Of a stretch of 64,000 bases of DNA, positions 52,849-64,000 are shown in pieces. Positions within the stretch are counted from its first letter, which is position 1; every line of letters begins with the position of its first letter. This DNA is from Apiotrichum sp. Y4204 (Eukaryota; Basidiomycota; Tremellomycetes; Trichosporonales; Trichosporonaceae): assembly GCA_025531455.1 (NCBI GenBank), contig JAMYHL010000084.1, positions 109,544 to 173,543 of the forward strand, given 5' to 3'. The notes under the pieces were generated by a model, which was given only the letters and a program-made list of their open reading frames with translations, was not told the DNA's origin and did no database searches. Position numbers and translations under genes: made by a program.

Positions 52849-55800
52849 GTTATCCGCGCCAGATGCTATGGCGAGTAGCGCCAAGGAAGACAAGAGCCAA
52901 AGGAGTGGGCTGTTCGAGTCGAAGAGAAGACTCGGAGGACCTTGGGCGAAAACCTGCGGTCCGCGCTCTCCACGTCAATGTCCTTTGTCTGGACCGTCAC
53001 CTCTCTAGGATATGGGGACGAGTACTCGAGCGAGCAGCGGCCCCAACAGCGAGCAGGGAGGTGCGAGCGGAGACTGCTGGTGAGCGGGGTGAGGAATTCG
53101 ACTCTGGTGGCCTAGTGACTGCTGCAATCGTGGTGCTCGTCGGAGGAAGGTGCCTGCTTGCTCGGACTTTGGAAGTCGAGACGTGAGCCGTGAAAATGTC
53201 CAGTCGTAAAGAGAGAGAGGTGAAGCGGGGTTGGGAGCTCAGAATCACTGTATGGAGAAGCTGGGGGCCAAAAGGAGGAGAAGGTTGTCTGGGCCAGAAC
53301 GGCCGCAAAGGGTCAGCGCCCAGTCTTTGTCGGTGGTGGTGGTCCGTGTGCTGCGAGCGGGGTCAAGAACAAGAGGCCAGAAAAGACAAGACGGTCTCCA
53401 ATGCCTCGAGGGGGTCGTGCAGAGGCTAGATGTTCTGTCGGTGTCCAGTGTTCGGGAGCGGGGCGCGCGCGAGTGACGAGAGGGAAGCTAAAGAGAGAGA
53501 GGGGGAGAGAGAGACGATCGAGTGCTTGGGCGTTCGTGTTCGGTCGATTAGAGGGATCCAGGACAAGGCAATCGGTGCGTGCCCCTTTGACCTGGGAGAT
53601 CTGATCGCTGGGAACGTCCTGGCCTGTCCTGCGGAGGGGAAGGGTTCTCGAGCTGGGGCGCAGATGAGGTCTGCTTTGGAGGAGAGGGAGGGGGGGGGGG
53701 GAAACGAGGTGGTGGTGACGGCGAGGATGGAGAATGGAATGGGATGGAGAGAGGGAAGGAAGAGAAGAGAAGAGAAGGGACGATAGAGAGAGAGAGGAAG
53801 ATGGGAGAGAGAGACGGGGTCGGGGAGTCGATGGGTGACGACGATGAGAACTAGTCTGGCGGATCTGTGTCTGTGTGTGGGATCCGCGCGTCCTTTGGGA
53901 GAACTTGCTGCTTCTGGCGTGGTTTTGGTAAGAGACCAGCTGATCTGGGATCTGCGCTGCGCCCGAGGAGATTGATCCGCTGGTGATGTGATCACCGGTA
54001 TTCCCGACAATCCCACACACGGAGAGAGAGAGCAATCTATTCTCTGTTACACGAAGCGCGCAGTAGAAGCAGGTCTGTAACTGTCGTCATGCTCGGAAAC
54101 TCTGCATTGCAGCGCACTGCAGTACTGCAGGCTGATAATCCTCTGCTGGCCACATCGGTGGCGGCAGGATTGAAGGGCTTGTCCAATGATCCCAATGATC
54201 CAGTGGGTTGGTGTCCTGCGCCCCGTGTCAACAAGCGCACACGTTGTTCCTGACATGGCTGGCGCGAATCCCACGGCGAGTGCGAGTGCCGAGTACCCAT
54301 GCTCGCATTGCTCGGTTGACGATCCTCACGACCGGAGAGTATGAACGAGTACGAGGCATGCGCGTGGCTGCAAGGGCAAGCATCCTTCCGAGCGTCCGAG
54401 CTTCAGAGCTTCAGAGGGTCGAGGGCGGCAAGGGGGCTGGCAGGCAGGAGAACAGTGTAACCGCATAACAGCAGTATTGGGTTCCCACTCCCACGCTGCG
54501 CGGAAACAGCATCTAGTCCGGTTCCCCGCCCCGGTTGGCCCGGAAGCGCGCACTTTTGGCCATAAACTCTGAATAGAGTAGGTAGTACTGTGTGCAGTAC
54601 CTATGGACATCTGACACACTTGGGCATTTGTACCTGCGCAACCCCCGCACCCCCGCACCCCCTAGCCCGCCCTCCTGCCCTCCTGTACTCCTGGCCCTGT
54701 CGCGGACCCTTGAGGCGTCGCGAGGCGCGGCGAGGCGTCGCCCGCCCCCAGCTCACTTCATGGCGAGACAATACGCCGCGCTTGCAGAGTTAGCAGAGCT
54801 TGCGCTGTGCGCAGATGCCAGATGCACAAATCACTCTTCTCGGAAGCTCGAAGCTCGGAGGCCACAGAACCCCGACACGCATGACTGCTGCGGGCGGAGC
54901 GCAGCAATTCACACTTGCAATCCACGGCGTGTTCCATCGTCCACATCCCCGCATTCCGGCGCGCTGCTGTCATCTGCCATAATACCGGCATACCTTCCCC
55001 GCTGGGCTGCCGTACATCATTGCGCCAAAGCAATAAAGTCGAGGCTAAAAAGCACAAGCAGTACTTGTCACCTTGGTCGTTGTGTGCCGTCGGCCTCGGT
55101 TCCAGCGTCCCAGAATACCACAGACTGTATCTCCAACCCTATGCATGTCGCTCATGGCTCACATTGGTGCGAGGCCCGTCGTCGCGCTGGTGGCGCCATT
55201 CCATGAATAGGTCTTGAGCTCTTGAGATCTTCTGGTTCATGCCGTGCAATTGTCCGCCAGGCCGCCAGGAGGCCCTGCCCTGGAAGCCGGGCAGCGAAAG
55301 CGCAAAACGAAGCGCGAACAGAGTTCCCACACCGTTAGTCATGTCGCATGTCGCACACTGTCAACGTGATCGTGGCCTCATGGAGTCCTATGTCGTGGGA
55401 CCCTTGGCGATATGGCGATGCAGTCAGCGGCGCATGACCACTTCGCAGCGCAGCGATTCATGGATCCATGGATCCATGATCATGACCTCATGGTCAGCAG
55501 CGTGAGCTCGTGAGCTCGTGATCACCTGCATGCCTGCACCTAGTAGTACCCGGTACCCGCCCGCGCCTTGGCGCCGCCCCTTTCCACGTACATTTTTTGG
55601 GCGTCAGATGTCCGGGTGGCGACAAACAGTATTTCTTCCAGCTTCCAGCGGCATGCATATCGCGTCCATCCGACAGACCCCGGTCCCGCCTCCAACACCC
55701 TGTCCTGTCATTACGCCAGAAACTATGAACCGTGAATCGTGAAATCGTGAAATGGTTGACTGTGAGCCTGTAACTGCTGTATTCCTATCCTGCCAGCGCG

Positions 55801-56341
55801 ATCGTGGCATGGACCGGGGATCAGGCACCACTACCCTGTAGCCTATTTCCTTCTGGCCCCGTGCACTCCTGTGCTCCTGTGCTGCTTTTGCCCTGTGCTA
55901 GTGAAAAGAAAGAATATAAATCAGGCGCGTCCCGAAACCATCGCCAGATCTGTCCCACATGCTCGTGCCAGCCATCTCTGCTAGACGGGCAACCAGCCAG
56001 CAGCCAGCCAATTCTGGAGGGATGCGTAGCGGTTATACTGTACAGCTTTAACTCACCCACTGCGCTCTAACCCACTGCATACCCTCGTCACCCTGCTCTT
56101 TCTCACACTCCTCATTCCTGTGCAAATGTTGTAAATAGTGGCATCCAGCACAACTGCGTTCCTATCTCCATGTCTCCCACTCGCCTCCATGCCTCGTAGG
56201 TATAATGGCTAACTCAATGCGACAACGACTACAACAGCTCTACATTCTTACGCACCCGCTCCATCCACTCTCACCACATGGAACGTGCACGTCGTGGTCA
56301 TGACTCTCCTGAACGTCGTATCTCTCACTACTCACGGCCGC
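52849..56341. other. Intergenic, 3.5 kb
   Basis: No gene is supported. 53.45-53.85 kb is a strongly purine-rich strand (GAGAGA tracts), so on the minus strand it is a C/T-rich leader for the DUF4203 gene. A G homopolymer lies near 53688-53700. ATGGATCC repeats lie near 55459. A TATAAAT at about 55917 has no convincing gene behind it. Confidence 0.5.
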
Positions 56342-58284
56342 TCAGGGGTCCCCGCTGTTCGCTCCGGCACCGTCGGGAGTAGCCCCAGCCCCGCCTTCCG
56401 TCCCCGCTGCCGGACCCCCATTCCCGGAACCTTCCCCGGCGCCGGCTGGGGCAGCTAATGCTGCCGCCTTCGCCTCGGCCTTCTTGGCGCGTTTCTTCCA
56501 CAGCTGTGGATGGTTAGCAGACGAGCGGCACATGAATGGCTGACTGGTCTACTCACGTTGTGGTCTATCACTGTAAAGTCTTCTTCCCTCGCAATATCAC
56601 AGAGCTGTTTGTCAGTTACGAACACACTCTGCACTCACGTAGTGTCCGAGTCGGTCCAATTCGCGGTCACGCATGCCAACCTCGGTGCCAGCACCCTTGA
56701 AGGCTCGGATCTGTCGTGAGAAGTGGCCCAAAAGGGTTTATAAAGCAGCATACCTTCAGCCCCTCTCCTGGATTGAGTGCTGCGATCCATCAGCATGCGG
56801 AAACATGGGAAGCATTTCCTCTGTACTCACCAAAATTGCGTCCCAGGTCATCAATGTGAATAGACTGAATGTTAATCCTGAAGCGCTTGTCATCCACTCC
56901 TCAACGTACATTCCTTGCCGACCAGTGGGGGAAGGTGGCCCAGCAGTACGCAAGTGGTTTGACCCTGGGGTCAGTCTCACAGTCACACAAAGAAACGCAC
57001 TCGTGCTTGATCATCTGCCCATTGCGCACATTGAAGATGGGAAACATGGAAGTGCGGTCCGCGACAAAACATATCTGACGTTAGTTGATTGACTAAATTG
57101 TTAACTGACCTTGTACGCGGCATCTGCCCCCAGCACCCCCAACTCGACAAGCTTGGTTTCCAACCATGTCCAGCGGGTCTGGCTCCACACGGCAATATCA
57201 TAGTGCTCGTAAACGCTGGCATTAGATCACGTCACCTGCCGCCTCCTACCGATCAAGAAATTCGTGCAGCCCCGGACGGGCGCACTCCAGGGGCGGCAGG
57301 GCACCATCAAGGAGGGGACGAGTGTCGGCAATAGCTGCGCAGGTGAGATCAATCACGCAATGCGGACCTACTGTAATCCAAGTCAAGGACCAGGAGACGC
57401 TTCCCAGGACGTGGCGGGTTCATGACCTGTGGTAAGCTTCTGTATGTCCACAATAGCGTACTTCAATCGGGAGCGTCTTGATAATGTGCTGCACACAGCG
57501 GAGGTTGCGGGGATCCAGCGCTGGCGGGATGAAGCTCCCAGTCCTTCGGCTGCTCAACGGGTAGGAGAGGTCCCATTCCTCCGTAGTTGTGATATCCGGC
57601 TCTTTGAAACGAAGATGCTCGGGGGTGCCGACGACGGTGAACTTCGCCCCGTCTTTAATATTAAGGGTAGAGATGCGGTTTCCGTCCGAGTCTGCACGCA
57701 GCTGGGTGCGTCCTAGCCCGAGAATCTTCTGCGCAGACGCGGGGACAGAGGTGAGGGTCTCGATGGCCGAGCGGAAGTCGTAGATCCTGAAGTCAGCTTG
57801 TGTTCACCGATTCATAGCTGATAGGGGACGGGGGCTCGTGAGTAACGCTGGCGGACCTGGACTTTCGTGAAGGAAGGCAGTGCCGAGGCACACACGCAAT
57901 AATAGACCTGTAATCCCCCACACAGCTGCGCCAGCGTCCATGTGCGGCCAATACCCACAAGTCACTCGTATTCACGCGCATCTCATACGTCTTCCCGCTC
58001 CATTTAAACGAGAGGTTGAGCCATTCTTCGGGGACCTCGGGGATCGGCGCCATGGCCTCGAGCGGGGTTTCGCCCATGGGCACATCATCGTCGGCGGGAG
58101 GAGTATGCGCTTCTTCGCTGGTATCTTTCCCGCTCTCCCCGCAAATGTCGGGTGCTAGCGCGACTACATTCTCGGAGGAAGCTGGGACCGAGGGAGGCGG
58201 CGGGGCTGCCTCGGCTTCGGCTGCCTTTGATGGCGGGGACTGGGGCACCGTCGCGTCAGGGACGGACGGCTGTGACATCACCAT
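56342..58284 (-). CDS. UBLCP1-like ubiquitin-like-domain phosphatase
   Basis: HAD-type protein phosphatase that in animals acts on nuclear 26S proteasomes through its ubiquitin-like domain. Twelve exons (57959-58284, 57462-57786, 57372-57426, 57250-57334, 57110-57215, 57001-57074, 56910-56964, 56831-56864, 56754-56779, 56639-56710, 56557-56604, 56342-56503) give 455 residues. The N-terminal 85 residues are an acidic, Pro-rich extension. The UBL domain runs from LNLSFKWSGKTYEM to about 170. Catalytic motifs: LLVLDLDYT (Asp232, Asp234), VWSQT (Ser275), VKPLAYCW (Lys326) and HIDDLGRNF (Asp347, Asp348); all are intact. The C-terminal 40 residues are an Ala/Gly-rich tail. Exons of 26 and 34 nt are each needed to keep the HIDDLGRNFALNPGEGLKIRAF block in frame. 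The start could also be the ATG at 58278. Confidence 0.92.
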
Positions 58285-59330
58285 GCCAGTGTTGGGCGGC
58301 GTCTGGTCGGAGAGTGGGAGGTGCGCGCGGGGCTGTAGGAGGTGTAGGTACAGGTGACGCTGAGAAATGGGTTTGGGCAGTGGGACAATGGGATGATGAG
58401 AGGTGTCAAAACAAAGAGAGTGAAAGGCTGGAAGAATGGAATGGATGAGGTGTGAGTGGATGGAATTGGGTGGCAAACCGAGGACCAGAGACGCGTTTCG
58501 AGCTTTCGAGACAATCCCTAAAGGCAAAACAAGGGGCGGTGGGGGGTGGCATTAGAAGATGGATTGTAAATCATTAGTTTATCTGTATTAAGCGAGTTGG
58601 TCGGGGAATAGAAAAATTAGAAACGGGAGTAAACTCGCGTGGCGTGCTGGGGCGCTGGGGCGCTGGGGATGATGACGACATGACGACGACCTTTATCAAG
58701 GCCTCAACGCCCGAATGGGATGGGCAAAAGCAACAGAGGCGGCAAGCAACAGAGGGCCAAGAACTAACAAGAGCCAAGAACAAAAAGTGCACAAGGTGAG
58801 GTACAGAGATGTCAAAGAAGCTGCCTCTTTCTAAAAACCAAACCCATGCCCCTCATCAAGCATGCACACGGAATGACAAGAGTCGACGGGTGAATGACAG
58901 CTGGTCCAACCCGCCCATGACGCCGGGTGAGCTGGTGCCCAATGGGGACCTCCACCTTGATGTCCCGCGCGACCGGTGATATCATGAGCGGGGAGCAGGA
59001 TCATAATGTCTGCAAACTGCGAGCCGCGAGATGCGAGGTCGTTGACGACGTCTCTCATTCCACTCTGCTCACTACTCGATATCTTGACCCTCGTCGACCT
59101 GGGTTTCCCTACCATTTCCCTTGTGGAGCGGTCTCGAAGCTCGAACGGAATACATCGAATACAGACGCAGTCTACACCAGTCTCACACTGTACGGCCGCT
59201 GATCCGCTGATCTCTGGATCAGACGATTGGTTCGTTAGCACTGCCGATCAGAATCCACATCGGATCCGCATCGACAATCCCTTGATCTTTTCATCTACTA
59301 TCCTCTTCGCTCTCTCTCCTCACTCCCACG
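58285..59330. other. Intergenic, 1 kb, divergent promoters
   Basis: Separates the phosphatase (minus) and acetolactate decarboxylase (plus). No gene is supported. Confidence 0.5.
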
Positions 59331-60262
59331 ATGGCCGCCAACGAAATTTACCAGTTCTCCGTCGTCTCGGCGCTCATGGACGGCGTCGCGTCCGACGGCC
59401 TCCCGCTCAGCCAGCTGCTCGCGCACGGCGACCACGGCCTCGGCACATTCCGCGGCATGGAGGGCGAACTTATCATTCTCGACGGGCAGATCTTCCAGAT
59501 GCGCCACGACGGGAGCGTGCACCCCGCCAAGGTTGCTGGTGTTGATGGTGCGTGCGAAGAGGGATAATGTTAATATTGGGGTAAGGGTAGTCACTGGTAG
59601 TGAAGGTCATAGGTGGTCAGTGGCAGCAGGGAGTGACCGTAGTCAATCCTCTATTCCTTTAGCTTACACGCAGGAATCACGCCGGCCGAAGAAGACATCA
59701 CCCCGTTCGCGATGATCACGCGCTTCTCCGCAGAGCGGCACACGCGCACACGCATAAGGGAGAAGGACGGTGTGCAACCCGTGCTCGCCTCGCTGTGCCC
59801 CGACGCGCGCAACACGCACATTGCGTTCCGTATCGAAGGCACCTTTAGGACCATCACGGTGCGCACCGCCGAGGGGCAGTGTTATCCCGGCGAAGGGCTC
59901 AAGGTGGGTAGAAACATGAAGGCTTTCCTTTCTCTTTCCTTTTTTTTTGTTCTTTTCTTTTCTTACACCAGTCCGTCGTCTCTCGGCAAGTAACCCAGAC
60001 CCTGGGCCCGCTGAAGGGCACGGTAATTGGTTTCCGCTCCCCGGCCTTCCTGCAGGGTGTGGCGGTCGCGGGGGTGCACATGCACTTTATCGACGACGAG
60101 CGGCGCGCAGGCGGACACGTGCTCGCGCTCGAGAGCGACGGCGAGGTGGACATTGCGGTGGCCGAGACATGGCGGACCGTCATGGATCTGCCCCGCAATC
60201 GGCAGTTCAACGAGGCGGAGATGACGCTGGATGATGCGGGGATCAGGTCTGCTGAGGGATAG
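59331..60262 (+). CDS. Alpha-acetolactate decarboxylase
   Basis: Zinc enzyme that converts 2-acetolactate to acetoin and CO2; in bacteria it diverts pyruvate to acetoin/2,3-butanediol and limits valine/leucine flux. Exons 59331-59547, 59674-59903 and 59972-60262 give 245 residues, the bacterial BudA/AlsD length. IYQFSVVSALMDGV, LLAHGDHGLGTF and GELIILDGQIFQMRHDG match the N-terminal half. VHMHFIDDERRAGGHVL carries the zinc ligands His185, His187 and His198, and a conserved Arg follows at 193. No signal or mitochondrial presequence is visible, so it is cytosolic; leaked mitochondrial acetolactate would be the substrate. The gene has three exons with normal introns and host codon use, so if it came from bacteria it is well settled. 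It converges on the amidase with 167 bp between stops. Confidence 0.93.
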
Positions 60263-60429
60263 ATGGAGCTGGATGTATGTCGGGATATTATTGATGTGAT
60301 ACAGAGGTGGTGCCAGTGAATGGCGCGCATCACGATTGCAAGAAAACCAAAAAAAGGTGGTGCCAGCTTCTGAACACAATTGCATTCTGGATTCATTTCC
60401 TACTGAGATCGAGACTCTCCCTTCCAGGC

Positions 60430-62283
60430 TCACTTGCGCGCGGCCTCGACGGCGGCATCAACAATCTCGGCCATACTACACCGTCAGCAAAGCCAGCTCT
60501 GGCGTCCACATACCGGAGAACCGCCTCCTCTTCGTTCTTCTGCCCGATAATCTGGATACCGATCGGTGCGCGGTTGTACACCTGCGGGTCGTCTTATGCG
60601 TAAGCCTATAAGCCCCAGCACACTGCTTTTCACACATACACATCTCCCAGAGCTTCTTGTCCGTGGCATTGTAGTAGTCGCTGCGGGGCACCTTTGGGTC
60701 CTGGGCGGGGTCCACACGGGTGACGGGGATGACGGCGGCCGGGAGGTCGGCGAGGTTGCACATGCCCGTGTAGCCGAGGTACTGCTCCTCCTGGAGAAGC
60801 TGCGGACAAGTAGCGCTCACGGGGGCGAGGAGCGCGTCGATCGGGCGCCCCGTACCCGTCTTGTCGGCGGTCGCGCGCCAGTGGTCATGCTGCGCCTTGA
60901 GGAACTTTTGCTTGCGGAACTGGATCTTCCAGTACTCTGTAATCGTGACTTCCTTTGTCTGTTTGAGGTGCTTTTCGGGCCCGGCGCGCGGCTCGCCGCC
61001 CAGCGCAAGCGTGTCGTACAGATCCTTGTGCCCGTCCGCAAGCCACGTCTCGCCGAGCAGCCCCCACCCCTCGGCAGCATTGTACGGCTCGTAATCGATA
61101 ACTTCGTGGCCGGACGCGATGACCGCCTTGCGCACGGCCTCGAGCGCGCGCTTGTACGGCGGATGCGGACGCACATTCTTGTCATCCACCAGCAGCCCGA
61201 ATACCAGCTTGCCACCCCCGCCGTGCTCCTTGAGGTCGTACCGCTCCTGGTTCCAGGCCATGCGGAGGGCAACGGGGTCAAGATGCCATGGTTCGCCGTC
61301 GACGACGGCCTTGAAAAATACCCGCAGCCCGTCAATCGACCCAGACAGCGGACCGAGCACCGAGCGCAGCGACTCCTGTCCCTCCTGCGAGTTGACGGTG
61401 CCCTCGTACGGCACGCGCGAGTACGACGGCCGCAGGCCGTACACCCCGCTAAAGCCCGAGGGGATGCGGATCGAGCCGGCAATGTCCGAGCCGACGCCGA
61501 GGATCGAGCCGCGCAGAGCGACGAGCGCGCCCTCCCCGCCTGAACTCCCGCCAGACGTGAGCTTGCGCTGAGAGTGAGCTTTGGGATTACTTTACTTCTA
61601 CTCACGTTGTAGGGGTTGGTCGTCTCGCCAAAGACATTGTTGACGGCCTCGCCAAAGCCCAGGTGCTGCGCAATGTTCGTCATGCAGTACGGCACGGCGC
61701 CCTGGTCGACGAGAATCTGGGCGAGCGACGAGTGGCGCTTCACCATGCGCCCGATAAACCCCACAAAGCCAAAGCTGCACTCGACGTCCTTGACCCCCAC
61801 CTGCTCCTTGAGCGAGATGGGCACTGTATGAAGTCAGAATACACAGAAACACCGGACTCACGGCCGTGGAGCGGGCCACGGAGCTTGCCGGTCCGGGCGT
61901 ACTCGGCGTCGAGCTCCTTTGCGTGCGCGATCGCGCGGTCGAAAAAGATCTCCGTGAGGCAGTTGGTCTCCCATCAGCTCCCAAACCTCCAAGCCTATTT
62001 TCCCACTCACGAGCTGCTGCGCAATGGCCGCACGCTTGCAAAACGCCCGCACGACCTTTTCAGACGAGTACTTGCGGCTAGCGATATCCTTGAGCAGGCC
62101 CTCGACGCTCGGCGCCTCGGTGATCGCGAGCTCCTCGTCCGAGAGCAGCCCGCACGAGCGGGGCACGTCTGACACGTCGAGCACGTCCGCGCCCGGAGGA
62201 GACTTGAGGCGCGCGTCGGCGGGGATCAGCGCGTCCCGCGCTGCCTGCTTCTTTGCGGCGGCTTGCTCCCAGTTTGCGGTCAT
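60430..62283 (-). CDS. Amidase, acetamidase-like (amidase signature family)
   Basis: Hydrolyses small carboxamides to acid and ammonia, usually for nitrogen supply. Exons 62011-62283, 61862-61967, 61606-61823, 60640-61567, 60514-60592 and 60430-60475 give 549 residues, the length of fungal acetamidases. Catalytic Lys132 is in LPISLKEQVGVKD, the cis-Ser in TSGGSSGGEGAL (Ser207/208), and nucleophile Ser231 in GSDIAGSIRIPSGFSGVYGL, where Ala replaces the common second Gly. The C-terminal LWEMYDPQVYNRAPIGIQI and MAEIVDAAVEAARK are typical. The last two introns use GTATGT donors, and skipping them loses the conserved end. An ATG at 62307 adds eight residues; 62283 fits the family better. No GATA-type nitrogen control site was looked for systematically. 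Confidence 0.93.
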
Positions 62284-63886
62284 AGTGGGAAGAGTAATGT
62301 AATTCAAAAGTAGGCGAGTAGTCTGGAATACGGGGCGCGATCTTGATCTTGATTGTTGGGGGCTTTATATCTCGTATCTTGTATCCCATCCCTTGCCCCT
62401 ATCTCCAGGCTACTCGCCCTTTCCCTTCTCCGGATATCACGACACGAGGCGGTGGGCATCAATAGCATCGCAAGTGGCAACGCACCGCATGGAGACGACG
62501 GCATGCGACGCAGCCCGCAGCCATTGTCTCAACCTGGACCTGGACCTAGAGTGCCGTGATTGACGTGAGAACTGCTGCGTTGGGGGATTGTACAATTGAC
62601 AGCGTTCACATGACGTGTGTGGTGTGAGACTGTTGCATGTAGCGCCGTTGTTGACAAAGTATCTCACATCAGATTGCCGAAAGCCGTGTATATCTCCAGT
62701 TGTGCCTTAGGTAGCCGATTAACCGACCCGGAGGAGCCGCCGGTTATGGTCGTGGACACATGCGCATTCCGTCCATGGTAATGCGAGCAACGACAAGGTA
62801 TAAAGGGTAGCAAGCACGTGATATCCCAATCCCGATATCGCATCGGCCAAAGCGGGTCACGGCTGTGAATGCGGGGTTCAGCGGGCTGCAGGCGGCGGGC
62901 GGCGGGGTTCTCTGTTCCGCGGCCCCATTGAGATACAGTAATATGCAGGCACCGGCGGCGTCTATCGGCCTGCCTGGACCGTAGAGCGGGGCCTAGCGGG
63001 GCCTCGCGACGCTGCCCACCTCGAGAGATGTATTGTAATTGTGGTCGTTCTTGCTTGTTGTACAATATGGTTCTGATGGTGTATGGAGAAGAGAATCTGG
63101 GCGCGGGAGGGCCCCATCGGTACCCACTGGAATCCATGGGATGATATATCGAGGATGAGGATTTCCGCACCTCAACGTATGTACTGTGCCTCGCCGTCCC
63201 CGATGCGCCATGTCATCGCCGGGTGGATGGGCCGGCGAGAGACTCTGGTATCTCAAACACCAAACGGATGGCGAGATTAGCGTCCGGGTCCAGAATAGTC
63301 TGCGACCTTTGTCTGATGAGCGGTTGGTTGCTCGGCTACTAGGCTGCTAGGGGCTCGAGCGGCATCCCCTTCTGACTCGTTTCAATCTTCATCTCACAAC
63401 TAGCTCTCCCTTTACTCTTCTCCACTCGGCTAGAGTCACCGTACCTTTCAAAGAAAGGAATCATCTCGCACGCCCGTTCTCAGTTGAGTTCAGCTTGTGA
63501 GTACGCTTCCTAAACAAGCAGTCCTCCCCGGTCGGATATGATGATCACAGAGACCAGGTCCGCCCGATATCCGTTCGAGCGGCGGTCGCCGCACTGCCGC
63601 CATCAGATTCGGCTGGTCTGTGGTTAGTGTCTGGTTTCAGTGTCCAACAGTCAATTGATCGAGGCGGTCGCCATGGCGGCTTCCGGTCCTACACATGATA
63701 ATGCATGAATGCTGCTGCTTGTCACAATACCTGGCCGTGATATCGTATGACGTGGTGAAACCACTGCCAACCGTCTAGAATCCCGACACATCCCCTCCCA
63801 ACAAATCTACCTCGTCAGTCGTGACTTTGCTCGTCTCGTGCTCGTTCGCGCGACTCGTGCTCAGTCTATCATCACTACCCGGGAGC
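62284..63886. other. Intergenic, 1.6 kb
   Basis: Promoter of the amidase and 3' flank of the gene at the right edge. No gene, RNA or repeat is recognised. Confidence 0.45.
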
Positions 63887-64000
63887 TCAGATCGGAAGGC
63901 GGCCAGCGCGGAAGACCGACTGCGTCGCAATGCGGCGCGCCTGGTCGAGCGAAATGGCCTCGCGCTTGAGCTTTGTACCCGGCTCATCATCATCGTCATC
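63887..64000 (-). CDS. C-terminal fragment of an unidentified gene (partial)
   Basis: Open from the window edge to a TGA at 63887-63889. The 37 residues read DDDDDEPGTKLKREAISLDQ then ARRIATQSVFRAGRLPI. An acidic run followed by a basic, helix-prone end and G/C-ending codons suggest a real coding end. Another frame open to the edge (stop at 63775) has poor composition. The family cannot be told from this piece. Confidence 0.5.
   Translation of the reverse strand, partial: DDDDDEPGTKLKREAISLDQARRIATQSVFRAGRLPI

Noticed and set aside
53313..54035. 240-codon minus-strand open frame rich in Ser/Leu/Pro
   Set aside because: Translation of a C/T-rich leader; low complexity only.
1..64000. CRISPR arrays, transposons or viral copies
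   Set aside because: No spaced direct repeats, reverse transcriptase, transposase, terminal repeats or capsid-type genes were seen.

Overview
This is nuclear DNA of a fungus, most probably a basidiomycetous yeast of the Tremellomycetes (Trichosporonales-like). That placement is an inference from three things: many short introns (32 to 170 nt) with GTRAGT donors, CTGAC/CTAAC branch sites and AG acceptors; a strong preference for G/C at third codon positions; and the gene families present. Nearly every gene call below comes from splicing the reading frame by eye, and exon lengths were checked to sum to whole codons. There is one assembly gap (48198-48218).

1-18 kb holds metabolic and surface genes: a monocarboxylate-type MFS transporter (cut by the window edge), an MDR quinone oxidoreductase, a DHA1-type MFS exporter, a Dal5-like anion permease, two proteins with an F-box-like N-terminus, a secreted ricin-B-fold lectin and a secreted type-B carboxylesterase.

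20-49 kb is a sparse accessory region, and the most unusual part of the window. It carries a secreted Kex2-type preproprotein and then an array of very small genes. Six minus-strand genes (20.9-28.3 kb) and one plus-strand gene (48.6-49.3 kb) are built alike: exon 1 encodes a short N-terminus plus one membrane helix, a phase-0 intron follows directly after the helix, and exon 2 encodes a basic then disordered cytosolic tail. Five of these tails carry an LPxY or PPxY motif, the WW-domain ligand used by adaptors of Rsp5/Nedd4 ubiquitin ligases. The motif, or a close variant, recurs in four more small plus-strand genes (32.1, 35.6, 41.1 and 46.6 kb). Two other small genes (43.4, 44.6 kb), a three-domain FAD monooxygenase (36.8-39.1 kb) and an intron-containing tRNA-Ile(AAU) lie among them. 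I read the small genes as a lineage-specific, rapidly diverging family of candidate ligase adaptors or receptor tails; the function is inferred, not shown.

49.7-62.3 kb returns to ordinary genes: a DUF4203-type seven-helix membrane protein with a long cytosolic tail, a UBLCP1-like nuclear proteasome phosphatase in 12 exons, an alpha-acetolactate decarboxylase (typical of bacteria and some fungi) and an acetamidase-type amidase. The last 114 bp hold the C-terminus of an unidentified minus-strand gene.
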